Source: Solidesulfovibrio carbinoliphilus subsp. oakridgensis (lineage in GTDB: Bacteria; Desulfobacterota; Desulfovibrionia; Desulfovibrionales; Desulfovibrionaceae). From it: a stretch of 64,000 nucleotides of DNA. A model generated the notes under the pieces. That model searched no databases and was not told where the DNA came from. It worked only from the letters and a program-made list of their open reading frames with translations. Each line of letters starts with the position of its first letter. Position 1 is the stretch's first letter. The position numbers were made by a program, and so were the translations under genes. The stretch covers positions 1,302,001 through 1,366,000 of the forward strand of contig NZ_CM001368.1 of assembly GCF_000177215.2 (NCBI RefSeq), in the 5' to 3' direction. Positions 9,778 to 19,424 of the stretch are shown in pieces.

Positions 9778-9861
9778 ATGGCCAACACGCAAACAAGCCT
9801 TTACGTCCGAACCGGCCTGGCCCTCGTGTTCATGGCCCTCCTCCTCCCCGGCCTCTGGTAG
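9778..9861 (+). CDS. possible 27-residue membrane peptide
   Basis: A short frame runs from ATG 9778 to TAG 9861 and has GGGGGAG 4 nt before the start. The product begins MANTQTSLYVR and continues with a 16-residue hydrophobic stretch (TGLALVFMALLLPGLW), which would span or anchor in the membrane. It stands alone between the zinc-ribbon gene and a hairpin repeat. The good ribosome site and a plausible membrane segment support it, but chance cannot be excluded. Confidence 0.35.
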   Translation: MANTQTSLYVRTGLALVFMALLLPGLW

Positions 9862-9873
9862 CCCCTTGCCTCC

Positions 9874-9922
9874 GTTCGGGGGGCCCGGGGGGAATGATTC
9901 CCCCCGGCCGCCGGAGGCTCTT
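9874..9922. repeat. hairpin-cassette repeat, copy A
   Basis: CCGGGGGGAAT (9885-9895) and ATTCCCCCCGG (9897-9907) form an almost perfect palindrome with one central base, followed by GGCCGCCGGAGGC, the end module shared by the other copies. It lies between the small peptide gene and the convergent DUF1848 gene. Confidence 0.75.
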
Positions 9923-9942
9923 CTCCCCTCCCCCGCCTGTCC

Positions 9943-10815
9943 TCACAAGCTCGCACCCGCACTGTCATGCGCGGCGAAATTTGCCGCCGCGCGCGCGAAA
10001 CTGGTGGTGGCGTAGCAGTAGCGGCAGCCAAAGAGGCAGCGGTCGTAGGCCCCGATGTCCTTGCTCGGGGCGCAGCCGCAACGCGGTCGCTGGTGGGGAT
10101 CCTTGGCCACGGGCACGGCCCTGCCGATTTGTCGCTCGATCCAGGCCGGGTCGATGCAGCGGCTGGCCGGAATGCCGGCGGCCTGGAATATTTCCGGCTG
10201 GCAGCAGGTGGAAAGGGTCATGCCGTGGCTCGCCGCCATGTCCTTGAGATCGAGGAGGAGGGCCAAGGCCGCGTCCGCGTCGGGCGGGAGCAGGCCGTAG
10301 CCTTCCCCGGCGAGCCCCCTCAGGCGGCCGGCGATCTTGCGGTAGGGTTCGAGGAAGCTGACGATGACCCGGTCCGTGTGGCCGGCCAGGCGGGCGGCCA
10401 AGCGGGCGAAGGCGGCCCGGTGCCAGTCGGCCGGCGTCTTTTCGGTCAGGACGATGGGATCGTAGCGCCAGGCCACGCGGCCGGGAAGCGCGCCGGCCAG
10501 GGCGGCAAAGGCGGCCAGCCCCGTGGCCGCGTCCGGGCCCTTGGGGTCCAGGGCCCTGGGATTGTCCAGAAGCGTCATGAGGAAAAAGGGCTCGTGGCCA
10601 AGGGACAGGATCTCCGGCAGACGGGGCGCAAGCGGCCGGGGGTCGCGGGTCCAGAAGACGATGGCCGACACGTCCTCGGGCGCAAGGGACACCCGGCTGA
10701 CCTGGGCGGCGTTGAAGGGATTTATCACCTCGCAAAAGCCGGCCCGCAGGCGGGTTAGGAGCCAGCGGGCGTAGAAGGCCGGAATGTCGGTGCGGCGGCT
10801 GGCGCTGATGATCAC
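9943..10815 (-). CDS. DUF1848 family protein (cysteine-cluster protein)
   Basis: A 290-residue protein with the DUF1848 opening [18 protein letters not shown] and the C-terminal cysteine cluster CGCAPSKDIG followed by CLFGCRYCYA. The CxxxCxYC arrangement resembles a radical-SAM iron-sulfur site moved to the C terminus, and the family is usually suspected to be a TIM-barrel Fe-S enzyme. Its function has not been established. The start codon overlaps the stop of the upstream D-serine dehydratase gene by 4 bases (ATGA), so the two are translationally coupled. Confidence 0.8.
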   Translation of the reverse strand: MIISASRRTDIPAFYARWLLTRLRAGFCEVINPFNAAQVSRVSLAPEDVSAIVFWTRDPRPLAPRLPEILSLGHEPFFLMTLLDNPRALDPKGPDAATGLAAFAALAGALPGRVAWRYDPIVLTEKTPADWHRAAFARLAARLAGHTDRVIVSFLEPYRKIAGRLRGLAGEGYGLLPPDADAALALLLDLKDMAASHGMTLSTCCQPEIFQAAGIPASRCIDPAWIERQIGRAVPVAKDPHQRPRCGCAPSKDIGAYDRCLFGCRYCYATTSFARAAANFAAHDSAGASL

Positions 10816-12141
10816 CCGGCCGGCTCCCCGTCCCCCTCCTGCCCGGCCGGGGCCTGGGCCAGGACGGCGGCGAAATCGGCTTCCGGCAGCATGCTCCCGC
10901 CCGTGGCCCAGAGGATGTGGGTGGCGTCGCGGCCGGCAAGGCGCGGCAAATCAGCCGCCCGGACAAGCGTCGGCCCGGCGGCGGACGCGGCGGCCGACGG
11001 CTCCAGGCGCAGTCCCTCGTCGCGCCACAGGGCGGCCACCGAGGCGGCCATGGCCGCGTCCGTGACCGTGAACACCCCGTCCACGACCGGTGCCAGCAGC
11101 CGGCCGACGAACCGCGACGGCCGGGACACGGCCAACCCGTCGGCCATGGTCCGGCCGGAAAGGCCGAGATCGGCCACACTCACGGCATCGTGGCGCCCGG
11201 ACGCCAGTCCCAGGAGCATGGACGGGGCCTTTGTCGGCTCGGCGAAAAAGGCGAGGGCCCCGTCACCCAGGGCCAGCCTGGCCCCAAGCGCGATGCCGCC
11301 CGGGGCCCCGCCCACCCCGCACGGCAGATGCAGGCACAGGGGCCGTTCGGGGGTGACGGCGATGCCCTGGGCCGCGAGCCGGGCCGGCAGGCGCAGGCCG
11401 GCCACGGCGTAGCCCAGAAAGAGGTCCAGGGAGTTTTCGTCGTCGATGAAGTGGGTGGTGGCCGAGGCGGCCGCCTCTTCCCGGGCCACGGAACAGGCGG
11501 CGGTGTAGTCGCCCGGGTGCTCGACCACGGTCGCGCCCAGGCTTCGCAGTTTCTCCTTTTTCCAGGCCTTGGCCTCGGCCGACATATGGACCGTGACGTC
11601 AAAGCCGAGGGCCCGGCCCAGGATGCCGATGGAAAGGCCGAGATTGCCGGTGGAGCCGACGGACAGCGTATGCCGGGCGAACACGGCCCGGGCCGGACCT
11701 TCGGCCAGCCGGCGGTAGTCGTCGCCGGGGCCGGCCAGGAGGCCCGCCGCGAGGGCCAGGCGCTCGGCCACGCACAGGACCGCGTGAAACCCGCCCCTGG
11801 CCTTGACCGAGCCGGCCACGGGCAGGGCGTGGTCGGCTTTGAGGTACACGGCGTCCCCGGCCGGCAGGCCCTGGCGCTTGAGCCGGGCGGCAAACTGCGA
11901 CACGGGGAGGAGTTCGGATCCGATGACGCCGCCGGCGGGGGCCAGTTCCGGAAAGAGCACGGCCAGAAGCGGCGCGAACCGGGCCAGCCGGTCGGCTGCG
12001 GCTATGATGTCGGCCCAGGTCACGGCCAGGGCGTCCCGCACCTCGGCCAGGGGCCGGCGGCCGGGGTTGACCCACAGAAAGGACGACTCCTGGCGCAGGC
12101 GGGCCTCGGTCGCCGCGTCCAGCCCCGGGACGAAACCGCGC

Positions 12142-12161
<20 letters not shown>
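10812..12161 (-). CDS. dsdA: D-serine ammonia-lyase
   Basis: A 449-residue PLP enzyme that converts D-serine to pyruvate and ammonia in the cytosol. The PLP-lysine segment [18 protein letters not shown], the glycine-rich phosphate loop [10 protein letters not shown] and [18 protein letters not shown] are diagnostic for DsdA. Length is close to E. coli DsdA (442). It overlaps the end of fumC by about 20 bases and overlaps DUF1848 by 4, so the three form one operon. Two ATGs are possible at the start (12161 and 12152); neither has a strong ribosome site, which fits coupling to fumC translation. Confidence 0.93.
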
Positions 12162-13554
<1,393 letters not shown>

Positions 13555-13793
13555 GGCCCGGTCCTCCCTGGCCGGCGGCAGGCGGCAACACCTATGCGCC
13601 TGCGGTCGCGCCCTCTTCTTCGGTTCTCAAGCAACGCATCCCCGTCCGCACCAACGCTGGAATCCCGCTTTCTGGTTACGGCAAAAGGCCTGCCCCGGGC
13701 AAGGCGAAAAGGGAAAAAACGCCACACCGCCGGCGGGCCGGCCGCCCCCTTCCCTTTACCGCCGGCCGGTCCTGCATTATCCTCCTTTCCGCC

Positions 13794-15134
13794 ATGAAAT
13801 TTCACGTCATCACCATGGGCTGCCAAATGAACGTCGGAGACGGCGACTGGCTGACCCGCTCTCTCCAAACGACAGGGTTCACCCCGGCCCCGGAACACGA
13901 GGCCGATCTTTTCATCCTTTTCACCTGCTCGGTGCGCGAAAAGCCCGAACAGAAGGTGGCCAGCGAACTGGGCCGCATCGCCGACCGGCACCGGGACAAC
14001 CCGAACGCCTGCGTGGCCGTCGGCGGCTGCGTGGCCCAGCAGCTCGGCACCAGCCTGTGGCGGCGTTTTCCCATGGTCCGGCTGGTTTTCGGCACCGACG
14101 GCATCGCGGCCGCGCCCCGGGCCCTGGCCCGGCTGGCCGAGGAGCCCGGCCTTCGCCTGTCGCTGCTCGATTTCACGGAAAGCTATCCCGAACGCGACCA
14201 GTCCTGGCCCGAGGACAGGCTGCCGCCCCGGGCCTTCGTGTCCATCATGCAGGGCTGCGACAACTACTGCGCCTACTGCATCGTGCCCTTTGTCCGGGGC
14301 CGCCAGAAGTCCCGCGGCGCGGCGGCCGTGGTCGAGGAATGCCGCAACCTGGCCGAACGCGGCGTGCGCGAGGTGACGCTTCTTGGCCAGAACGTCAACA
14401 GCTACGGCCTCGACGCCTCGGGCGACGGCACGTCCTTTGCCCGGCTCCTCGACGCCGTGGCCGCGGTGCCGGGCATTGCCCGCATCCGCTTCACCACCTC
14501 CCACCCCAAGGACCTCTCCGACGACGTGATCGAGCGCTTCGGCAGTCTGCCCCAACTGTGCCCGGCTCTCCACCTGCCGGTCCAGTCCGGCTCGGACAGG
14601 ATTTTACGGCGCATGGGCCGGCGCTACGACACGGCCGATTACCGCCGGCTCGTGGCCAAGCTGCGCCGGGCCCGGCCGGACCTCGCGCTGACCACGGACC
14701 TCATCGTCGGCTTTCCCGGCGAAACCGAGGCCGATTTCAAGGAGACCCTGGACCTCGTGCGCGAGGTTCGGTTTGAAAGCGGCTTCTCCTTCATGTACGG
14801 TGACAGGCCGGGAACAGCCTCGGAACGCCTGGAGCCGAAGATCGCCCCGGAGGCCAAGGCCGCCCGCCTGGCCGAACTGCAGACCCTCCTCGACGCGGGC
14901 CTGACCGCGTCGCTGGCCGCCCGGGTCGGCACGTCGGCCGAGATCCTGATCGAAGGCCCAAGCCGCCGCGACGGTGCGGCCGGCCCGTCCTGGCGCGGCC
15001 GCGATCCCTGGGGCCGCATCGTCAACCTGCCCCTGCCGGGCCATGGCGACGCCGCCGGAACCATTGTTCCGGCCCGCATCGTCCAGGCCAAAAAGCACTC
15101 CCTCATCGGGGAGGCGGAGGCTCGAGATGATTGA
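13794..15134 (+). CDS. miaB: tRNA-2-methylthio-N6-dimethylallyladenosine synthase
   Basis: A 446-residue radical-SAM methylthiotransferase that adds the ms2 group to i6A37 of tRNAs reading UNN codons. The N-terminal UPF0004 domain has its three cluster cysteines (in GCQMN, FTCSVRE and GGCVAQ). The radical-SAM motif CDNYCAYC is near residue 157, the SAM core includes GQNVNSYG and TTDLIVGFPGETE, and a TRAM domain ends the protein. There is no clear Shine-Dalgarno site at ATG 13794. The last 8 bases overlap the start of the nuclease gene, so the two are coupled. Confidence 0.95.
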   Translation: MKFHVITMGCQMNVGDGDWLTRSLQTTGFTPAPEHEADLFILFTCSVREKPEQKVASELGRIADRHRDNPNACVAVGGCVAQQLGTSLWRRFPMVRLVFGTDGIAAAPRALARLAEEPGLRLSLLDFTESYPERDQSWPEDRLPPRAFVSIMQGCDNYCAYCIVPFVRGRQKSRGAAAVVEECRNLAERGVREVTLLGQNVNSYGLDASGDGTSFARLLDAVAAVPGIARIRFTTSHPKDLSDDVIERFGSLPQLCPALHLPVQSGSDRILRRMGRRYDTADYRRLVAKLRRARPDLALTTDLIVGFPGETEADFKETLDLVREVRFESGFSFMYGDRPGTASERLEPKIAPEAKAARLAELQTLLDAGLTASLAARVGTSAEILIEGPSRRDGAAGPSWRGRDPWGRIVNLPLPGHGDAAGTIVPARIVQAKKHSLIGEAEARDD

Positions 15135-15621
15135 AATGAAAGTATTCGGACTGGCCCTGGACGAGGAGTCGCAAGTCCCGGTGCTCATCCTCAAGGATCT
15201 GCAGGAAAAAGCCGTGCTGCCCATCTGGATCGGCGCCATGGAGGCCATGGCCATTTCGCTGGCCTTAAACGACGTGTCCCTGCCCCGGCCCATGACCCAC
15301 GACCTGCTTTTGAACATGATCCACAAGCTCGACGCCCATGTGGTGGCCGTCCACGTGACCGAACTCACCGAGGGCACCTACTACGCCGACATCGAGGTGG
15401 AAGTGGAGGGCGGCATCCGCCGCATCGACAGCCGTCCGTCCGACGCCATCGCCCTGGCCCTGCGGGCCAAGGCCCCGATCCTGGTGTCCGAACCGGTCCT
15501 CGACCAGGTGGCCAACGAGTCCAAGGACGCGACGGTGGTGGCCTTTTCGAGCGATGATACGGACAAATGGACGGAGCTGCTCGAAAAGTTCGACCTGACC
15601 GACACCAAATACAAGATGTGA
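15127..15621 (+). CDS. bifunctional nuclease (BFN/DUF151) domain protein
   Basis: A 164-residue protein almost wholly made of the DUF151 domain, with the characteristic LPIWIGAMEAMAIS near residue 33 and SRPSDAIALALRAKAPI near 105. Family members have been reported to have DNase/RNase activity. The start at 15127 overlaps the end of miaB and has GGAGGCTCGAG just upstream. A miaB neighbour suggests a role in RNA metabolism, but this is only an inference from context. The C terminus is acidic and ends TDTKYKM. Confidence 0.88.
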   Translation: MIEMKVFGLALDEESQVPVLILKDLQEKAVLPIWIGAMEAMAISLALNDVSLPRPMTHDLLLNMIHKLDAHVVAVHVTELTEGTYYADIEVEVEGGIRRIDSRPSDAIALALRAKAPILVSEPVLDQVANESKDATVVAFSSDDTDKWTELLEKFDLTDTKYKM

Positions 15622-15624
15622 CCC

Positions 15625-16290
15625 ATGATCGACCTGCACACCCACACCACCTTCTCCGACGGCGTGCTCATCCCGTCCGAACTGGCCCGGCGCGCGACCA
15701 AGGCCGGCTACCGGGCCATGGCCATGACCGACCACGCCGATTCTTCCAACCTCGACCTGATTCTCACCAACATCGGCCGGTTCGTGGCCGAATCCGGGGC
15801 CTTTCTCGGCGTCACCGTCCTTTGCGGGGTGGAGATCACCCACGTGCCGCCGCCGCTGATTCCCCACCTCGTGGAGCAGGCCCGGGCCCGGGGGGCCCAG
15901 CTCGTGGTGGTCCACGGCGAGACCATTGTCGAGCCCGTGGAAACCGGCACCAATCTGGCGGCCATCGAAGCCGGAGCCGACATCCTGGCCCACCCGGGCC
16001 TTCTCACTCCGGAAGAGGCGGAACTGGCCGCCGAACGCGGCGTGGCCCTCGAGATCACCACCCGCAAGGGGCACAGCCTGACAAACGGCCACGTGGCCGC
16101 CCTGGCCCGGCGGTTCGGGGCCCGGCTCGTCATCAACAACGACGCCCACGCCCCGGAAGACCTGGTCTCCCAGGAGCGCCGCAAGAAGGTGGCCCTCGGC
16201 GCCGGCCTCTCCTACGAGGAATACCTGTGCGCCGAGTCCAATTCCCGCGACATCGTTTCCCGCATCCTCGGCGCCGGCCGCACGGACTGA
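15625..16290 (+). CDS. PHP-domain metal-dependent phosphoesterase
   Basis: A 221-residue cytosolic protein of the PHP superfamily. The metal ligands appear in order: IDLHTHTTFSDG at the N terminus, MTDHADSSN near residue 34, GVEITHVPP near 70, VVVHGET near 93, ILAHPG near 117 and NNDAHAPED near 170. This set is typical of histidinol-phosphatase-like PHP proteins acting on small phosphoesters. It starts 3 bases after the nuclease gene stop, completing a miaB-BFN-PHP operon. The true substrate is not evident. Confidence 0.85.
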   Translation: MIDLHTHTTFSDGVLIPSELARRATKAGYRAMAMTDHADSSNLDLILTNIGRFVAESGAFLGVTVLCGVEITHVPPPLIPHLVEQARARGAQLVVVHGETIVEPVETGTNLAAIEAGADILAHPGLLTPEEAELAAERGVALEITTRKGHSLTNGHVAALARRFGARLVINNDAHAPEDLVSQERRKKVALGAGLSYEEYLCAESNSRDIVSRILGAGRTD

Positions 16291-16324
16291 TCCTTCTCTC
16301 CCGCGACCGCACGGACTGATCCTT
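16278..16324. repeat. short direct repeat at the end of the PHP gene
   Basis: CCGCACGGACTGATCCTT occurs at 16278-16295, spanning the stop codon, and again at 16307-16324. It looks like a small local duplication that copied the gene's last codons into the intergenic space. Confidence 0.6.
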
Positions 16325-16488
16325 TCCCCGGGGCCGTGCGGGCCGGGGCGAGAAATCCGGTCCCTCCCCATCTGTCCGTTTCCCCAACCGGCGACCGCGC
16401 ACCCGCCGGCCGCCGGCCGCGCCCGTCCAACCGCCCGCTTCCCCGGCTCGCTTCCATGGGCCTTTTTTCCGGCACAGTCGTCCACGCC

Positions 16489-16518
16489 TTGCAACCTCCC
16501 GCCAAAACGGCGTATAGA
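16489..16518 (+). promoter_or_regulatory. promoter of the lemA operon
   Basis: TTGCAA (16489-16494) and TATAGA (16513-16518) are separated by 18 bases, 35 bases before the lemA ATG. The sequence from GCAAC to GTATAGAC closely resembles one before the molbindin gene (20600-20629). Confidence 0.6.
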
Positions 16519-16553
16519 CATCCTACCATCCGCACCATCCTTGAGGAGCGCCC

Positions 16554-17138
16554 ATGACCAGACTTCTTGGAATCTTCCTTTCCATGCTGTTCGTTTCCAC
16601 CCTGTCCGGCTGCGGCTACAACCAGATGCAGACCAACGAAGAGGCGGTCAACGCCGCCTGGGGCAACGTGGAATCCTCCCTGCAACGCCGGCTCGACCTG
16701 ATCCCGAACCTCGTCGAAACGGTCAAGGGCTACGCCAGCCACGAGAAAGACACCCTGACCGCCGTGACCGAAGCCCGGGCCAAGGCCACACAGGTCAAAA
16801 TAACTCCCGACACCCTGAACAATCCCGAGGCCATGGCCGCCTTCCAGCAGGCCCAGGGCCAGATGCAGTCCGCCCTGTCCCGCCTTCTGGCCGTGGCCGA
16901 GAACTACCCGCAGCTCAAGGCCGACCAGGGCTTCCGCGACCTGCAAAACCAGCTCGAAGGAACGGAAAACCGGATCAACGTGGCCCGGCAGCGCTACAAC
17001 CAGACCGTCGAGACCTACAACGCCTCGATCCGCACCTTCCCCAACTTCATCACCAATTCCCTGCTCCTGCACCTGAAGCCCAAGGAATACTTCAAAGCCG
17101 ACGAAGCCGCCAAGCAGGCGCCCAAGGTGAAATTTTAA
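16554..17138 (+). CDS. lemA: LemA family lipoprotein
   Basis: A 194-residue LemA-family protein. The signal sequence ends in the lipobox LSGC (Cys20), so it is probably lipid-anchored rather than only membrane-spanning. The rest is a helical bundle with the family segments NEEAVNAAWGNVESSLQRR and LIPNLVETVKGYA, followed by NVARQRYNQTVETYNASI. A GAGGAG lies 7 nt before the start. It heads a lemA-TPM-TPM operon, an arrangement common in bacteria; the molecular role of LemA is not settled. A hairpin-cassette repeat begins one base after the stop. Confidence 0.92.
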   Translation: MTRLLGIFLSMLFVSTLSGCGYNQMQTNEEAVNAAWGNVESSLQRRLDLIPNLVETVKGYASHEKDTLTAVTEARAKATQVKITPDTLNNPEAMAAFQQAQGQMQSALSRLLAVAENYPQLKADQGFRDLQNQLEGTENRINVARQRYNQTVETYNASIRTFPNFITNSLLLHLKPKEYFKADEAAKQAPKVKF

Positions 17139-17218
17139 GAGGCCTCCGACGGCCGGGGCTCTGCCCCGGACCCCGCCGGGGGGAATCATTCCCCCCGGAC
17201 CCCCCGAAAGGGGGAGGG
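17139..17218. repeat. hairpin-cassette repeat, copy B
   Basis: It starts immediately after the lemA stop with GAGGCCTCCGACGGCC and contains two hairpins: CCGGGGC/GCCCCGG and the palindrome CCGGGGGGAAT/ATTCCCCCCGG, ending in ACCCCCCGAAAGGGGG. It may lower expression of the downstream TPM genes relative to lemA. Confidence 0.75.
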
Positions 17219-17296
17219 GATGGTCCTGCTGCGGCCGGACTGCCGGCTGACGATGCAAAACGACTTGTAATAAGCTCTTTTGCCCTTGGAGGGACG

Positions 17297-18250
17297 ATGC
17301 CTTCCATTTCGCAAACTTTCGCCCCCTGCGCCGCCGTCCCCCCCCCGCCCGCCCCGTCGCGGGGGTCCGGGGGGGATCATCCCCCCCGGTGGGTCCAGGG
17401 CAAAGCCCTGGCCGCCGGAGGCCTCTTCCTCCTCATCGTCCTTTTTACCGTCGCTTCGGCCTGGGCCCTGGACGTGCCGCGTCTCGCGGGGCGGGTCAAC
17501 GACTACGCCCACATGCTGTCGCCGGAAGCGGTCGCGCGGCTGGAGGCCCAGCTGGCCGATTTCGAGCGCACGGACTCGACCCAGGTGGTGGTCCTGACCA
17601 TCCCGTCGCTGGAAGGCGAATCGCTGGAGGACTATTCCATCAAGGTGGCCCAAGATTGGGGCATCGGGCAAAAGGGCCGGGACAACGGGGCGGTGCTCCT
17701 GGTTTCCAAGGGCGACCGCAAGGTCCGCATCGAGGTCGGCTACGGCCTGGAGGGGGTGCTGACCGACGCCCTGTCCGGCCGCATCATCGCCCAGGCCATC
17801 ACCCCGGCTTTCAAGGCCGGCCATTTCGACGCCGGCGTGGAAGCGGGCGTGGCCGCCATCATCGCCGCCACCCGGGGCGAATACCAGGGCGCGCCGGAGA
17901 CGGGCCGGACGGACGGCAAGGGCGACGACAACGCCTTTTTCGCCCTTTTCATCCTGGCGCTCATCCTGTCCGCCGTGCTGTCGGGCCTGCCGGCCCTGGC
18001 CCGGGCCGGCATCTTCGGCGTGGCCCTGCCCGTGGTCGGAGGGCTCTTCGGCCTGGCCCTGGGCTTCATTCTGCTTCTCCTGGTCGGCGGGGTGGTCCTC
18101 GGCCTCCTCGGGCCGTTTCTCTTCCGGTCGGGCCGGGGCGGAGGCGGCGGATTTTTCATCGGCGGCGGGGGCGGCGGATCGTCAGGCGGCGGCGGATTCT
18201 CGGGCGGCGGCGGCTCCTTTGGCGGCGGCGGCTCGTCGGGCAGCTGGTAG
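17297..18250 (+). CDS. TPM-domain membrane protein with glycine-rich tail
   Basis: A 317-residue protein. After an unusual 43-residue N-terminal stretch comes a hydrophobic segment LFLLIVLFTVASAWA (signal peptide or anchor), then a TPM domain (RVNDYAHMLSPEAVARLEAQL to about residue 190, including VVVLTIPSLEGES and VRIEVGYGLEGVLTD). Two or three further hydrophobic stretches and a Gly/Ser-rich tail end the protein, a typical TPM layout. A strong GGAGGG fixes the start at 17297. The N-terminal extension is translated from a copy of the hairpin repeat (17341-17434), so the ancestral start probably lay closer to the signal segment. Confidence 0.88.
   Translation: MPSISQTFAPCAAVPPPPAPSRGSGGDHPPRWVQGKALAAGGLFLLIVLFTVASAWALDVPRLAGRVNDYAHMLSPEAVARLEAQLADFERTDSTQVVVLTIPSLEGESLEDYSIKVAQDWGIGQKGRDNGAVLLVSKGDRKVRIEVGYGLEGVLTDALSGRIIAQAITPAFKAGHFDAGVEAGVAAIIAATRGEYQGAPETGRTDGKGDDNAFFALFILALILSAVLSGLPALARAGIFGVALPVVGGLFGLALGFILLLLVGGVVLGLLGPFLFRSGRGGGGGFFIGGGGGGSSGGGGFSGGGGSFGGGGSSGSW
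17341..17434. repeat. hairpin-cassette repeat, copy C, inside a coding sequence
   Basis: The palindrome CCGGGGGGGAT/ATCCCCCCCGG (17367-17377/17379-17389), the hairpin CCAGGGC/GCCCTGG (17395-17401/17405-17411) and the end module GGCCGCCGGAGGCCTCTTCC are all present. The copy is read in frame and encodes PSRGSGGDHPPRWVQGKALA and the following AGG of the TPM protein. Confidence 0.8.
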
Positions 18251-18256
18251 GAGGCT

Positions 18257-18892
18257 ATGATGCGAAAGCTCGTGCAGGCGTTTTTATCCCCGGCCGACCG
18301 GGAGCGGGTGGTGGCGGCGGTGCGCGCGGCCGAGGCCCGGACAGCGGCCGAAATCGTGCCCATGGTGGTCGGGGCCAGCGACACCTACCCCAAGGCCGAA
18401 CTGGCCTGCGCCGTGACCTGCGGCCTGGTGGCCGGCGTGGCCTGCACCCTGGCCGCCGGCTCGCGGAACATGTGGCTGTTTCTTCTTTTCTTCGGCCTTT
18501 TTTCCCTGGCCGCCTTCGAGGCCGCCAAGCGCCTGCCCGCGCTCAAGCGGATTTTCGTCTCGCCCGAGCGGGCCCGCCATGAAACCTTTCAAGCGGCCGA
18601 GGCCTCCTTCTACGCCCACGGCCTGGCCTGCACCGCCGGCCGCCACGCGGTCCTGGTCTACGTCTCGGTCTTCGAGCATCTGGTCTTCATCCTGCCGGAC
18701 GCCGGACTGGCCGGAAAGCTCCCTCCGGCGACGCTGGCCGCCGCAACGGAGGCCCTGGCCGCCGGCATCCGCCAGGGCAGGCAGGCCGAGGCCCTGTCGG
18801 AGGCCGTTGCGACCCTGGCCGAGGCTCTCACCCCTCTGTATCCTCCCTTCCCGGACCAGGCCAATGCGCTCAAGGACCTGATTCTCCTCTGA
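18257..18892 (+). CDS. TPM-domain membrane protein, second copy
   Basis: A 211-residue protein with an N-terminal soluble start (MMRKLVQAFLSPADRERVVAAVRAAE), two closely spaced hydrophobic segments (about residues 48-85) and a C-terminal TPM-like part (HAVLVYVSVFEHLVFILPD). Such short TPM proteins usually follow lemA and a longer TPM gene, as here. AGGAGG overlaps the stop of the previous gene, so the two are coupled with a 6-base gap. A bidirectional hairpin ends the operon. Confidence 0.82.
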   Translation: MMRKLVQAFLSPADRERVVAAVRAAEARTAAEIVPMVVGASDTYPKAELACAVTCGLVAGVACTLAAGSRNMWLFLLFFGLFSLAAFEAAKRLPALKRIFVSPERARHETFQAAEASFYAHGLACTAGRHAVLVYVSVFEHLVFILPDAGLAGKLPPATLAAATEALAAGIRQGRQAEALSEAVATLAEALTPLYPPFPDQANALKDLILL

Positions 18893-18898
18893 GGACCG

Positions 18899-18934
18899 CC
18901 GACCGAAAAAAGACACATTTTTTTCAAGGGTCGG
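18899..18934. terminator. bidirectional terminator after the lemA operon
   Basis: CCGACC (18899-18904) pairs with GGTCGG (18929-18934), and inside it GAAAAAA (18905-18911) pairs with TTTTTTC (18919-18925). The A- and T-tracts allow termination on either strand. It separates the lemA operon from the encapsulin operon. Confidence 0.5.
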
Positions 18935-18965
18935 TCGTTGCATTCTTTTCCGGCTATGGCATAGT
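18927..18965 (+). promoter_or_regulatory. promoter region of the encapsulin operon
   Basis: Two overlapping readings are possible. A sigma-70 type has TTGCAT (18938-18943) and CATAGT (18960-18965) with 16 bases between. A sigma-54 type has GG (18928-18929), ten bases and GC (18940-18941), with the complete TTGCA element of the -12 region but a poorer -24 region. A small palindrome CTATG-G-CATAG (18954-18964) overlaps the -10 box and could bind a regulator. Confidence 0.4.
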
Positions 18966-19015
18966 GCCTTCACTTTCGAACACTTCGTTTTCCAACCGCT
19001 CATTTGGAGGTTCCC

Positions 19016-19408
19016 ATGGTGGATCAATATCATGAGCCCGTGGCCGAACTGACGCCCCTGGACCGGGATTTCGTGCGGGCGTTGACGAGCATCAAGGAAG
19101 AGCTGGAAGCCATCAACTGGTACCACCAGCGCGTGGTCGCGGCCACCGATCCCCAGATCAAGGCCATCATGGCCCACAACCGCGACGAGGAGATGGAGCA
19201 CGCCGTCATGGGCCTCGAGTGGCTGCGCCGGACCATGCCCGGCTGGGACGCGGTCATGCGCACCTACCTCTTCACCACCGGCGACATCACGGCCCTGGAA
19301 GACGCCGCCACCGCCGGCGAGGCCGGCCCCGAGGCCGCGCCGTCGGCCGCCGCCACCGCGCCCGGCGGCGCCTCGCTTGGCATCGGCAGCCTCAAGGGAA
19401 ACCGTTAA
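19016..19408 (+). CDS. encapsulated ferritin-like protein (EncFtn), encapsulin cargo
   Basis: A 130-residue protein of the encapsulated-ferritin family: two long antiparallel helices that form ferroxidase sites at subunit interfaces and store iron inside a protein shell. The metal-site residues known from Rhodospirillum EncFtn are conserved here as Glu29, Glu31, Trp35, Tyr36, Glu59 and His62 (EELEAINWYH and RDEEMEHAVMGLEWLRR). An alanine-rich linker of ~30 residues leads to a C-terminal tail, ASLGIGSLKGNR, which matches the cargo-loading peptide that docks into encapsulin. TTTGGAGG 6 nt upstream fixes the start at 19016. The shell gene follows after 16 bases. Confidence 0.95.
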   Translation: MVDQYHEPVAELTPLDRDFVRALTSIKEELEAINWYHQRVVAATDPQIKAIMAHNRDEEMEHAVMGLEWLRRTMPGWDAVMRTYLFTTGDITALEDAATAGEAGPEAAPSAAATAPGGASLGIGSLKGNR

Positions 19409-19424
19409 CCCCACGGGAGACGCC

